Positions 23,530 through 34,109 are shown, counted from the stretch's first letter. The stretch is DNA of 64,000 nucleotides from Sepiola atlantica (GCA_963556195.1 OY744519.1:34577301-34641300); one strand, 5' to 3'. Numbers and translations are program-made. Notes: generated by a model not told the origin, from the sequence alone.

Positions 23530-24042
23530 AAGAGAAGCTTTTCAAGAAATTCGTCTCGTGTTTCCAAAGCTATCAGATGCTAAGATCAAAGGTGGTATAT
23601 TTGTTGGACCCAAAGTAAATCCAATGTTGAAGTCGGAGAAACTTGAAAGAGCGATGACAAAAGTTGAAAAAGAAGCTTGGTGTGCATTTAGTGATGTAGT
23701 TCGTGGATTCTTAGGACATCACAAGGATCCTAATTACAAACAACTGGTATCAAAGCTTATTGAGAACTTCAGGAAACTGGATTGTCGTATGAGAATGAGA
23801 TGAGAATACAAAAAATGAACCTTTAAGTTCATTTTTTGCATTCTCATCTAGATTTCTTCCCCGAAAACTTGGGTGATATCAGTGAAGAACATGGTGGGAG
23901 ATTTCATCAGGACATCGCTACAATGGAAAGAATATATCAAGGACGATGCAATACTGCGATAATGGGAGATTATATATTGTTTCTTGTCAGAAAAGATGAA
24001 AATGTGCACTTTAGAAAATCTCGATCGCCAAAGCACTTCTAA
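23530..24042 (+). pseudogene. Broken repeat-borne gene of the FHQDI..MER.YQGR type
   Basis: Two plus-strand frames form one family. The first (about 23541-23803) reads FGREAFQEIRLVFPKLSDA, GGIFVGPKVN, EAWCAFSDVVRGFLGHHKDPNYKQL and NFRKLDC. The second (about 23830-24042) reads HFLHSHLDFFPENLGD, GRFHQDIATMERIYQGR, MGDY and HFRKS. From memory this ordered text recurs as multi-copy uncharacterised proteins in invertebrate genomes, probably transposon-derived. I cannot name the domain. Between the two parts, a small inverted duplication (23790-23850) has created a hairpin and a frameshift with a stop. Upstream coding parts are absent. No intron signals were needed to read it. Confidence 0.6.
23791..23848. 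repeat. Perfect-core hairpin interrupting the 23.5-kb gene relic
   Basis: ATGAGAATACAAAAAATGAAC on the left is the reverse complement, with one mismatch, of GTTCATTTTTTGCATTCTCAT on the right, with a loop of six bases (CTTTAA). The right arm is the ancestral coding sequence (HFLHSH in frame), so the left arm is the newly copied one. Confidence 0.75.
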
Positions 24043-24299
24043 TCTTAAGCAAAGGGTTATCAAAGCATTTACATTGCAAAGTTGTATGGTTTGTTTTGTT
24101 CTAACTAACATTGTATTTACTAAATACCATTCAATATATGAAAAAAGTACTAAATGCTGTGTAACTATCTTTACAACATACTGCTGTAGAGAAAGGTTGT
24201 GTATAAAATGCGAAAATATTGAATTAAGAAAAAAATATCGACGCTATGCCAAAACGAATGTGATTTTTGAATTCAGTAGCAAAAAATACATATAAAAAC

Positions 24300-24925
24300 A
24301 ATAAAAATACAAATAAACAAAAGACGTGTTACATTGTGTAATAAAACAATCTTACTTCATATATTACTAGCTTTTCCTACCCGTAAATGCCGGTAGTCTT
24401 TTTACTTAGTTTGTGTTTTTAAACTCTACCGCATTTCCCAAAATATAATTTTTATTCATAAGAAACGAGGTCATTTTGTATTGATGAGCACGGAGTTACG
24501 TCTTTTTAAAGATAGCGTTGGCATGAAAATAATTCCGACACAGTGAAAGTATTTTTAGGAATGGATTAAATCGAATTACATTTACTTGTTCATAAGAACA
24601 TGCTGCAACGATTCACCGAAAGAACCGACAAACTAGTATAAAATATTGATTTTGTAGGAAGAAAGCTATCGATAACAAAAAAAACTAAAAAGAGACTGAC
24701 TGTATCTTATACATTTGAAATATTATTTTTCATAAGCTTTTAAAAGGAATTCTTGGAGTTTTCACGGATACAAAAACCGAACAGAAATTTAATGTTACTT
24801 TCGCTCCAATAATCAACTTAACATAGACCTCTTAAAAAATTAACTTGATGTATTCATGCATATTTGTAAAAAATAAATTTACAATGATATATTTGGGGTC
24901 TATCTGATGAAATATTTAGGAGAAA
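24300..24925. other. AT-rich spacer, nothing recognised
   Basis: No long frame, tandem repeat, splice pair or copy of the families defined elsewhere in the window was seen here. Confidence 0.4.
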
Positions 24926-25043
24926 TTTATCTTTATATTCATATTATATATTCTATGGCATTTTTGGAAAGTTCTTTTCTTTTTAATGTTGACATAAGAT
25001 TATGAATGCCCAAATTAAAAATAACAAAAATAAACATAAACAA
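24925..25043 (+). repeat. Left part of a repeat interrupted by the GGTCCCCC element
   Basis: Matches 26285-26405: ATTCATATTATATATTCTATG, CATTTTT-GAAA, GTTGACATAAGATTATG-ATGCCCAAA, AATAAACA. In the 26-kb copy the sequence continues straight into AAAGTGTCTAAAATGC. Here that continuation appears only at 25681, so about 640 bp has been inserted. Confidence 0.7.
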
Positions 25044-25680
25044 GCCGCGAATGCGTGGTCCCCCTCTGTATGTGACTCGATGTGGTGAGTGTAAAATGCA
25101 ATAAATTTGGGCAATTTGGGGCATTTTTTACCCCCCTTTTGACTCCCTGGGCGCGAACCAGAATTTTTCTGAGGTCAAGGATGTTCATTTTATATCCAGA
25201 ACAATTGTCTCTACATTTTGGCCAAGTTTCAGAAAAATTGAATGGATGGATCAAACGTTATGAGAGAAAAGGGTCATTTTTTGCAATTTTGGGGTCTTTT
25301 GACCACCTTGAGGCGCGAACCAGATTTTTTCCAAGGTCAGCGATACTTATTTTCTATTAGAAACAATTGCCTCCACATTTTGGCCAAGTTTCAGAGAAAT
25401 TGAATGGATAGGTAACAAGTTATGGGGCAAAAAATGTCATTTTTTGCCATTTTGGGGCCTTTTGACCCCCTGGGGGGCTAACCAGTTTTTTTTTAAAAAT
25501 CGGAGAATATCACTTTCTAACCTGACCAAATTTACAACTTCGTGCAAAATTTCAGAGAAATTTAATGGATGGTTGCGGAGAAAAATCCGGACGGACGGAC
25601 GGACGGACGGACGGACCGAAATGCCTCAAAACATAGGTCCCCCGATTTTATAAATCAGGGGGACCAACAACGATTTACAT
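25044..25680 (+). mobile_element. Inserted element with GGTCCCCC termini and three 162-bp units
   Basis: GGTCCCCCT at 25057 and AGGGGGACC ending at 25665 are inverted near-termini. Inside are three tandem units with landmarks CGCGAACCAG at 25152 and 25314 and GCTAACCAG at 25477 (period 162). Each unit has TTTTTTGC-ATTTTGGGG, CTTTTGACC, and TTTCAGA-AAATTGAATGGATGG. The 3' part ends in six or seven GGAC units (25590-25617) and a 30-bp palindrome (25636-25665). Comparison with the empty paralogue near 26403 sets the insertion limits. No protein is encoded, so it is non-autonomous. Confidence 0.65.
25590..25617. repeat. (GGAC)n microsatellite
   Basis: CGGACGGACGGACGGACGGA and a little more, inside the 25-kb element near its 3' end. 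Confidence 0.95.
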
Positions 25681-25979
25681 AAAGTGTCTAAAATGCGATT
25701 TTCGTTTTTATTACATAAATTATAAGAGATTAATGTAGTTTGCTTGAAACATTGTTTAGTGTGTATATAAAGGTGATTTATACAAGACAATACAATGTAG
25801 AGGTGTAAAAATATTGTATTAATAAAAAGGTGGAAACTAACGAACTCATGACACCGTTCTATGTCTTAATTTGCTTCAGTTCGTGTTTATCCGTTACACC
25901 TCTGCATTGCTTTGCCTTCTATAAATTACTTTACACTTAAATTATGATTTAACGTCAAACTTAATGCATTACGTTTCGA

Positions 25980-26125
25980 AATGTTTGAGATGAGAATTGA
26001 TAATTTGCATTAGTTGAGTTATTCGGACTACTGTTCTCATCTTTGATTTTAATCTCACAACGTTTCGACCGATGTAACCTCTTATCTTCTTCAGGTGAGT
26101 CCTGTCAAACTCGGGTAAACGGAGC
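25980..26125 (-). repeat. Family A single arm with hammerhead-like core
   Basis: On minus: CCCGAGTTTGACAGGACTCAC, CTGAAGA (26088-26094), a loop, TCGGTCGAAACGTT ending at 26059, then GTGAGATTAAAATC. The core has the intact CTGAAGA, GAAA and palindromic ACGT followed by T, though stem II is only three clear pairs. No B-box centre or opposite arm is attached here. Confidence 0.45.
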
Positions 26126-26282
26126 AGAGAGTGAACTCCAAAGGCAAGAAGGTCAAGGAAATAAGATTTCCGACATCTGGGAACCTCTGCAATAAGTGAA
26201 GGGATGGGATTTTACTGATTGTCGGGTTGGTCGGTTTCGGTTACAGCAAGTTCATCGGAGCACATTCCGTTCAAGTACTTAT
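26112..26282 (-). pseudogene. LINE C-terminal fragment, left half of a split copy
   Basis: Sequence matches the C-terminal region of the 14463-17453 family (CATCTGGGAACCTC, GGGATGGGATTTTACTG, TCGGGTTGGTCGG, AGCAAGTTCATCGGAGCACATTCCGTT, AAGTACTT). It stops abruptly at 26282. The continuation (GCACATTGCGGCGACGGGACAGG) resumes at 26574-26620, so about 290 bp was inserted into the LINE. Confidence 0.7.
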
Positions 26283-26999
26283 ATATAAATATTATATTCA
26301 TATTATATATTCTATGACATTTTTTGAAAATGTCTTTTCTTTTTTAAAGTTGACATAAGATTATGGATGCCCAAACGAAATATAATAAAAATAAAAATAA
26401 ACAAAGTGTCTAAAATGCAGAGGTGTAACGGATAAACACGAACTGAAGCAAATTAAGATATATAACGGTGTCATGAGTTCGTTAGTTTCCACCTTTTTAT
26501 TAATATAATATTTTTCCACCTTTACATTGTATTGTATAAATTACCTTTATATACACACTAAACAATGTTTCAAGCACATTGCGGCGACGGGACAGGACCT
26601 GGAGCTTAGTAGGCAGCGTTTTTGCATTTCATCTTTGGCGATCAAGCGATCTCATTTTGTTAAGTGCGTGTGGAATGTGATAACATACGCAAAAAGAATG
26701 TCCAACTGTAGTATTTATACAGATAATTACAGATTCCTTCGCAGTTTTTGCGAACGAGTCCCCAACACGAAGCATACAAATTGCACGTATTAATTTGATT
26801 ATAGTACATCATGTACTGTTGTGAAATAGACCCACTCTCTACAGGAGCGTGTTATTGGCCTAATGGATGTGGTCGGAGACTATGACATCGGCCATGTTAA
26901 TTTCCAATCACATCTGATTTATTATTTCCACTAATACTATTAATCTCATCTCTGATTTGTGACATATTTACCCGAGGTGGATTGAGCCGGCTCAAAGTG

Positions 27000-27538
27000 A
27001 ATTTTCAGCGTCGCAAGTCTAGGTGGCCTATCTAGTCTGTCCAAAGCTTCCATGCACATCGCAGCCAGTCACGGTTCCATCGTCGATAACCCGCGGATCA
27101 GCTACAACTTCCAACTCAGCTTTAACTGTCCTGAGCCATATTTACTGGCGCAATAAGCTTGTTAATCAGACCAGTTGTTGTTGTTTCCGCTGCAAAATTA
27201 ACTCGCCCGACAAGCCATTCTTGCGAGACATCTGAACTGGCTGGATCATGCTCTCCGCCGTCAACCGGAAGAGTTCATCTACGAAGCAATTGCCCCAGTT
27301 TCCATACAAGCTTGGAAAACGAAAACCCTGGCTGATGATGGTTAAAACTAACCCATAACCCAACCTGGGATCCTGTGTCTACGGAATTCGCCGTGTTAAC
27401 AGCGAGTGTCTAGAGATCACCCAATTGTTGACTTCAAATCATTAGGCTTGATGGTTCTTCGTGAGGGACGCAGTAGTGATGATGGATGGAGCCGGCTCAA
27501 CCCACACCAGGTGAATGCGCTGATTCAAGTAGAAGTAC

Positions 27539-27586
<48 letters not shown>
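27000..27586 (+). repeat. Unassigned retroposon-like segment with (AAT)n tail
   Basis: GC-richer than its surroundings and ending in about 15 AAT units at 27540-27586, the layout seen for LINE or SINE copies elsewhere in the window. The palindrome GAGCCGGCTC occurs near both ends (26989 and 27491). Frames of 65-70 codons on both strands are broken by stops. I do not recognise a domain or a promoter box. Confidence 0.35.
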
Positions 27587-27589
27587 GTA

Positions 27590-28570
27590 GAAGAGTAGTA
27601 GTACTTCTTTTTTTTCTTTTTTTCATCTTCTTCTCAAGCCGAGAAAATATATATTGTTCTCCACACTCCCCTTACACTAACCCCGTTTGATATCATTAAT
27701 ACTCTCAAACTAGCAATGCCAATGTGGTATATACAGGAATATATAATATACAGCCCGTAAAAATTATTATGTAAATCATATACACTTCAAGTCTTCAAAT
27801 AATTCTGAACAATTTTTGCCAAATTTAAACATGTCAATTTCAACACCCATTAAAATCCCTAACTAAATTTTAACACCTATTATTTGAAAAAATCTTAAAT
27901 TTGCGAAAATCGACTGCTTAAACATATTATGCGTCTTTAAATAATAGTAATTAACACCTCTAAACCCCGATGACTATAATTTTCTACAGAATACGCACAC
28001 TTACACATATATTAAATCATAAATAATAGAAATAATCTAAGAAATACTGAAAAACCGAATAGAATTGAATTAGGAAATGTTAATTTTAGAAATACTAAAT
28101 TGGCTTTCTAGAGATCATTGAATAATAATGATAGCTGTTGAGAACCTTGATAATTTAAAATTGTGAAGCAAAAGAAATGCTTTAAGAACTTTCTTCCCCG
28201 AGATGAGCATCAACAAAACTGAGTGATAGCGGAAACGACACCTTTAACAAGTGATCTGATCTTGTGAACGAGCTGAAATTGGGTTGAATCAAAAAGGCTA
28301 AAAGTGCAAAATACGGCGCAAATTTGAACCTGCCAAGAAATTCAGGCAATTTTGCAAAGCAAATGTTTGAAAGCGTCAAAATTGTGCCAGGAAATGCATG
28401 AAATCTGACTTTTTAAAGTAATTTCTATAACCGAATATCAGATGTCTCGATTGACCTCATGGTTGGACCAAAATAATGGGGGTTATCCCATTTAGATTAG
28501 ACTGTGCTTAAAAAAAGGTATTACGATTTCATGGACAATATATTATCTGAATAGTATGTATCAGCCTATC
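27590..28570. other. AT-rich spacer, nothing recognised
   Basis: A pyrimidine run follows the (AAT)n tail at 27605-27640. The rest shows no tandem structure, splice pair or known repeat block. Confidence 0.35.
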
Positions 28571-28574
28571 TCTC

Positions 28575-28690
28575 TCTAAAGACTTTGGAATTTGAGTTTG
28601 AAATATGATTCATGTTCCGGGTTTCAAGTCCGGTGACCGGTGTGAATAATTCTTATCTACACTGACGATTCCCATAAGGATTAAACATAC
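28575..28690 (+). repeat. Family F short repeat, copy 1
   Basis: Shares CTTTGGAATTTGAGT-TGAAA, GTTCCGGGTTTCAAGTCCGG, TGTGAATAATTCTT and ACACTGACGATTCCC with 28815-29010 and 46110-46285. The GTTTCAAGTCC word resembles a polymerase III B-box with one extra base, so a SINE is possible but unproven. Confidence 0.5.
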
Positions 28691-28814
28691 ACATATGCAG
28701 ATAAAAACAAATATTTATAATTAATTATTTGTCGCCTCTCAAAACTAGGTTGGGCTCTGTAGCTTTAGTATTAACACAGCTCTCATCGTGGCTACAATAC
28801 AATGTTCTTTTATA

Positions 28815-29010
28815 AAGTCGAACTCTCTACGACAGCTGTTTTAAAAATAATGATTGATTTCTCACTGATTTACCGAGTTGTTTACAGCAGTCGTAGGGGC
28901 GAAAGCATTGGAATTTGAGTTTGAAATATAACTCGTTCCGGATTTCGAGATCGGCGACCGGTGTGAATAATTCTTCTCTACACTGACGATTCCCGTAAGG
29001 ATGAAACATA
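28815..29010 (+). repeat. Family F short repeat, copy 2
   Basis: Longer than copy 1. It includes CTACGACAGCTG at its start and GACCGGTGTGAATAATTCTT near its end. A minus-strand 76-codon frame across it is incidental. Confidence 0.5.
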
Positions 29011-29404
29011 TACGTATGTAGATCAAACAAATATTTATAATTATATTTAAGCCTCAATTTAATAAATAAAACATTTATGTGCTCTACCTTACTTGTTGCA
29101 TAGCTTATGCAAAAAACTCTTTCACTATTGTAGGCCCATATTAATATGATTATTTTTAATCTAAACGTTTAAGCGTTAAAAAGTACTGGTACATATTTTC
29201 TGTTAAGAATGATTAACTCTAATGTATCGCTTGAAATTATCGAAAATAACAAAAGGCCTTAAAACAATTAATATAAACTCCCTAATTAAATAACTGCGAA
29301 AAAGAATATAATATATAATATATAACTGTAGATTATAAATTGACTTAAGAGGCTTATTTTCTAATTATCTAATTAGTTTATTTAATTTTTTTAAAATTTA
29401 TTAA

Positions 29405-30100
29405 AGTCTGAAGCAAACCCCATTTTTAGACCCAAACGTCCTGTACTCTATACAGCACCAGACATGGTTAACAAGGAGTTGGAACGTCTGCAACAAGCAG
29501 GAGTATTACAACGAACTAATTGTTACGCATAGGCAACCTCCATTATTTTGGTTAAAAAGGGGATTGGAAGAGTATGAACATGTGACAATTATTCCACAGG
29601 ATTAACAGTTGTTTAAATGCGAACCAGAACCCCATTACCTTTGCTAGTAGAGTTTTTCGCAAAATTAAATGGTGGAATTTGTTTTACGAAAATTGATTTT
29701 TCAGAGGCTTTTCTGCATTTAGAGGTTGATGAAGAGTCAAAAGATCTTCTGACAATCAACACTCACAAGGGACTGTTTAAATTCAACCGTATTATATTCG
29801 TAGTCAAACCAGTTCCATCCATATTTTACTAAACAATAGATGCAATTGTAATCGGATTGACAGGAGTGGCAGTATTCATCGACGATATCATCGTTACAGG
29901 TGCTATACAACAAGAACTTCTACAACGTTTGATTTCTACATTTGAGAGAATTCAGCAGAAATATGGATTCCATGTAAAGGCGGAAAAATGTGAATTTTTT
30001 CGAACACAAATTAAATACCTGGGATTGATTTTTGACAGAAATAGTCGACGACCAGACCCAGAAAATATTTCAGCCATAAAAAATGTCGGCATCAGCAATT
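29405..30100 (+). pseudogene. Gypsy reverse transcriptase, broken
   Basis: VNKELERLQQAGVLQRTN begins the domain (about 29465) and is interrupted by TAG near 29530. The next frame has LNGGICFTKIDFSEAFLHLE (RT motif with catalytic Asp) and INTHKGLFKFNRI. After a stop at 29830, FIDDIIVTG at 29875-29901 is the catalytic YIDD-type box with both Asp residues kept, followed by KAEKCEFF and YLGLIFD. The frame is lost again before SFLGMVSHYS at 30115. Catalytic motifs survive but the reading frame does not. Confidence 0.85.
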
Positions 30101-30109
30101 AAAACATTA

Positions 30110-30750
30110 CGCTCTTTCCTTGGAATGGTTAGCCACTACAGTGCATTTTTACCAGAACTTCATCGAGTTCGTGCACCACACAACAATCTTTTGAAAAAAG
30201 GATGTAACATGGAAATGGACCACTGAGTGTCAATCTGTCTTTAATAAGATTAAATCTTTACTTTCTTCAGACATTGTGCTCACACACTACAACCAATCCA
30301 TGGATATTATTGTTGTTTCCGATGCCTCTGGTTATGGTGTTGGAGCTGTCATTTCACATAGCTTTCTCGATGGCAGCCAAAAAGCAATAGCTTATGCATC
30401 CAGATTACTGCCACCTGCCGAGCGAAACTATAATCAGATAAAGAAAGAAGTATTGGCGATAATTTTTTCTACAAGTTTTCTTTCACAAGGTGATATCTGG
30501 ACGTAACTTTACCTTGATCACATATCCTAAACCCCTTGTTAGCATTTTCGGATCGAAGAAAGGTATCTCTGTCTACACAGCTAACTGTCTGCAAAGATGG
30601 GCTACTATGCTGTTGGATTATGATTTCTCCATCAGATACAATTCAACTGATGCAATCGGACATGTAGATGCTTTATTGAGACTAATGGATAAGCACACCA
30701 ATGTCAAAAACGATTCAGTCATTTCTGTGAAACCAGATATTATTTAAGTA
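30110..30750 (+). pseudogene. Gypsy connection and RNase H domain, broken
   Basis: LRSFLGMVSHYSAFLPEL at about 30108-30160 is the tether. VVSDASGYGVGAVISH at 30310-30360 has the first RNase H Asp in the DAS motif, and AIAYASRLLPPAERNY plus KEVLAII hold the next conserved Ser/Arg and Glu. A frameshift near 30485 moves the rest (LITYPKPLVSIFG, LQRWATMLLDYDFSIRY) into another frame. The usual HxxN/Asp segment is present as IGHVDALLR. Confidence 0.85.
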
Positions 30751-30969
30751 ATCTCATCAACTGTCAGAGCACTGCTAGTTACTTCACAAATGATTTGCGA
30801 AGCTACAGCTTCCAACCATTTACTCAAATCAGTGTTGCACTTTCATCGTACAAAATGGCCTAAGGTATGTAAAGACAAAAACTGTACACACTTTTTTTCA
30901 GCGTCAACCATCATTGTCTGAGGTAGATGGTTTATACTTTTAGAAGAACGTATTATTGTTCCTTTAAAA

Positions 30970-31686
30970 TTGCAAAATTGTGTCTTAAAACAATTTCACT
31001 TTGGACACCAAGGTGTTAGCCGACTGAAAGCTTTAGTACATAGCTACGTCTACTGGCCAAACATGGGCAAACAATTAGAGACACTGAGCCAGAACTGTTC
31101 AAAATGTCAGTTAGCTGCAAAGGCTCCAAGAAAAGCTAAACTGTTTGCTTGGCCTATTCAATATTCACCCTGGTCACGTCTTCATATTGACTTAGAAAAA
31201 CCCATTAATGGAAAATATATTCTACTACTAGTAGATACCTACAGTAAATTGCCTGAGATTATTCCAATAAACCGCATTACCTCTAAGGAAACAAACTTAA
31301 AATTGCAACATATTTTCAGCAGATTTGGAGTACCAGAGACGATTTTTTATGGCAATAGCATGTCATTTACTTCAGCAAAATTCACAGATTTCTGCAAGCA
31401 GAACAGTATCAAACACATCCTTACTCCACCTTTTCACCCTCAATCAAACGATCAGGTCGAACGTTTTGTGGATACATTTAAGAGAGCACTCTTAAAACTC
31501 AAAGGGGAGGGAACTCCTTCAGAAATACTAGAGATGTTTCTTGCAAGTTATAGAACTACTCCTAACCCAAATACCCCTAATGGTAGTTCACCAGTTGAAG
31601 CTCTATTGAACCGGAAGGTACGTTTACCAATGGATGCCATTCGTTCAGCTGCGCAAACTTCTCACCAGAAGAAACTTACATATTGA
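30970..31686 (+). pseudogene. Gypsy integrase with a lost catalytic Asp
   Basis: This frame of about 238 codons is unbroken. The HHCC zinc finger is seen as FHFGHQG, HSYVYWPNM and NCSKCQ. The core begins PWSRLHIDLEKP with the first catalytic Asp at 31199-31201. The second, normally in an S-D-N-G motif, reads Y-G-N-S at 31348-31359, so Asp is replaced by Gly. The Glu is kept in DQVERFVDTFKR (31459-31461). SYRTTPNPNTP and SPVEALL complete the fold. With the second acidic residue gone, strand transfer should fail even if expressed. An upstream start is not assignable because the polyprotein frame is broken at 30920. Confidence 0.85.
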
Positions 31687-31689
31687 GCG

Positions 31690-31990
31690 GCAGTTCAACC
31701 GCCATCATGGTACAGTAACACGCACTTTCAAACCAGAAAGTCTTAACATGTGACTATCGGAATGGTAACCAAAAGTGGACACAGTGTGGTCACATTTTAC
31801 GAAAGAGCGAAAATGTCATTTATGACGTGAATGTGCAGTCTTTTGTTTGGGTTCGACACGCAAACCAGTTGCGACTGGCATACAGAGACTGACATGCAAG
31901 GCACACACAATACACAGAAAGATACTTTCTCATTGGAAATACTGTTCAATAATTTGATTTGCCTCAACAATGAACCCCAATCATCCAAAA
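31690..31990 (+). pseudogene. Gypsy GPY/F-like C-terminal module, decayed
   Basis: After the integrase stop, another frame reads RQFNRHHGTVTRTFKPES, then GMVTK and a later VWVRHANQLR in a third frame, the usual end of gypsy integrases. Several single-base indels are implied. Confidence 0.6.
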
Positions 31991-32095
31991 GGAAGCACAT
32001 CGAACTCAACTAAAGACATTACCAAGGAGGTCTGTTCGCATACAAAATCGTTTGAATCCAATACAAGTCAGGACATGTAAAAAAGCACACAACTC

Positions 32096-32300
32096 AAAAG
32101 GGGAAGTATTAGCTAGTAAATAATGACATTCAGAATGGTAATAAATAAAGGGAGATAAACTTGTCAGGGTTATTTCATTTGCGAAATTGCGACAGTGATA
32201 CTCCCTGGGCTTCCAACAACAGACAAACATTTTTAAAGACGTATGTCGTTATCAGCTCTTGCCTTCACGAAAACCTTCCCTTTCCATCCGTAAATCTCCT
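32096..32300 (+). other. Possible polypurine tract and start of 3' LTR
   Basis: AAAAGGGGAAG at about 32096-32106 precedes TATTAGCTAG, which would be an LTR start if the usual TG had decayed to TA. AATAAATAAAGG at 32141 could be a poly(A) signal. No second LTR is available to confirm. Confidence 0.3.
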
Positions 32301-32690
32301 TTCATTGGACACCTCATCAACGGACAATTACCAACTGGACTTTCCCCATATCTTTTTTACACGAACTTTTTTTTCACTCTACATTATTTAATAATTTTCA
32401 AATTTTGAATTTTGGCTTTTCCACCGCCAACTTATCTATCTATGTAATTCCTCTGATGATAAGATTTTGATCTTTGAACAGCCTTGGCTTAAAGAAAAGA
32501 ATAATAAACATGTTTTTATTACCGAGTAAACCTTGCTTTGAACAATCGAAATTGAAATAAATTTGTCATTCGTACATGTTTATCCCTCTTATTTCATCTA
32601 TCTTTATAATTGCTCTATCTCGTATATTGATCTTAAATTATTTCACTATAGGTTCTATCTACTAAAAGTACACTTTTAGTTTCATATTTG

Positions 32691-32692
<2 letters not shown>
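32300..32692 (+). repeat. Dispersed repeat family E, copy 2
   Basis: Partner of 21440-21850. It runs into (TA)n at 32692-32752 just as copy 1 does. It lies a few hundred bases after the gypsy integrase. Confidence 0.6.

Positions 32693-32752
<60 letters not shown>
32692..32752. repeat. (TA)n microsatellite
   Basis: About 60 bp of TA ending family E copy 2. Confidence 0.97.
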
Positions 32753-32754
<2 letters not shown>

Positions 32755-33667
32755 CGAAAATTCTTTAGTAAATCCTTTTTTCCCAACTGTAGGAAGTAAA
32801 TAAATAATTCATTGTTGACCATACTAATTTTTCTCAGTATAATTCTTTCCCATAATTTTGTTTTTTTAACTCACATTCACATATTCAAAGTTACACATAC
32901 TAACTTAACCGAACACGATCACTTCAAATTAAATAATTTACATAAAAATATTTATTTTAAGATAGTCATTCCTTTGAACCTTATAAACTTGCAGACATAT
33001 TGGTAGAATCTTAATTACTCTCCCTGAACTGTGAATCAGATTATAAACCAATAGATAGAGATACAGTGTGTTACCTTTGAAAATAACTGATCATCTCATA
33101 AAGGGCCATTGTTGATTCAACAACGTGCTCTCTCTGCTCAAAATTCATTATAATACCAGACTGTCTGATCCAGGTTTCCATAAAACATAGCCTATTATTA
33201 TACTAAAGTAGAGATAATCAATAGTTGTTTCTTTAACGCCTTTTTATATATTTCAATAATAAAAATATACGCTGAAATATTCCTCAGTTTTAGGATTGAG
33301 TTATATTTGAAAAACCGTGAAGTTTAATTGTTCTAATTAGTCACAATTAGTAAATAAACGCACTAAGTGACCAATCTCTTCCTAAGTTTCTATGTATCCC
33401 TTTCACACTCTCTCACTGTATATGGTTTCTCCCCCGTTCATATTTTATGCAGTATCTATCACTCTCGCTAGATAACTCTCTCTCTGTTTATCAACAGTTA
33501 AAACTAATAATAAAAGGAAAGAATTCAAAAATATGAATAATCAATTATACACATGAGGTAATAGCACCACCATTAGCATTTCCACTAGTTAACACAAAAG
33601 ACTGAAAGCGAGAGAAGACTGGAGAGAAGAGAAGGGAGACTAATTTCTTATTTCTTATTATTTATTT

Positions 33668-33704
33668 TAACTAGCTTTGTAAACTTATCTTTCCTGATCA
33701 CATT

Positions 33705-33766
<62 letters not shown>

Positions 33767-33838
33767 CATAGCCGATGTTTTAAAATTTATACTTTTATTA
33801 AATAACAAAGCTTTGTAAACTTATCTTTTCCTGATAAC

Positions 33839-33919
<81 letters not shown>

Positions 33920-33935
33920 CAAAACCGATGTTTTA
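33668..33935 (+). repeat. Tandem duplication with a (TA)n in each unit
   Basis: Two units share GCTTTGTAAACTTATCTTT, CCTGAT-ACAT, a (TA)n array (33708-33764 and 33839-33917), then TATGACA-A-CCGATGTTTTAA. The arrays differ in length (57 and 79 bp), showing independent growth after duplication. Confidence 0.8.
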
Positions 33936-34013
33936 AGTTTAACGTAAAAAAACATCTTATCTTACTCGTCTATTTCATCCTCTTGTTTATTTGTCTATCA
34001 TTCTCTATCTCTC

Positions 34014-34017
<4 letters not shown>

Positions 34018-34105
<88 letters not shown>
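34018..34105. repeat. (TA)n microsatellite, left of mariner
   Basis: About 86 bp of TA ending directly at the left TIR of the mariner. With 35411-35455 it forms one array that the transposon split. Confidence 0.97.

Positions 34106-34107
<2 letters not shown>

Positions 34108-34109
<2 letters not shown>

Larger units (their letters stand above)
25741..26576. repeat. Inverted repeat, 165-bp arms
   Basis: The left arm 25741-25908 (TGCTTGAAACATTG ... ACACCTCTGCATT) is the reverse complement of the right arm 26413-26576 with few changes. The 504-bp loop holds a family A arm (25980-26125) and a LINE fragment. Both arms are preceded on the outer or inner side by AAAGTGTCTAAAATGC (25681 and 26402), so one copy has undergone inversion of this segment. 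Confidence 0.75.
29405..31990 (+). mobile_element. 5'-truncated Ty3/gypsy-type LTR retrotransposon (pol)
   Basis: Plus-strand remnants run in gypsy order: reverse transcriptase, RNase H, integrase with zinc finger, and a GPY/F-like C-terminal module. Gag and protease are missing. The segment begins abruptly at the N-terminal part of RT (FRPKRPVLYTAP). At least two RT/RNase H stops and several frameshifts are present, while the integrase is the longest intact part. No env-like frame follows. A purine run AAAAGGGGAAG at about 32096 could be the polypurine tract before a 3' LTR. Confidence 0.9.
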
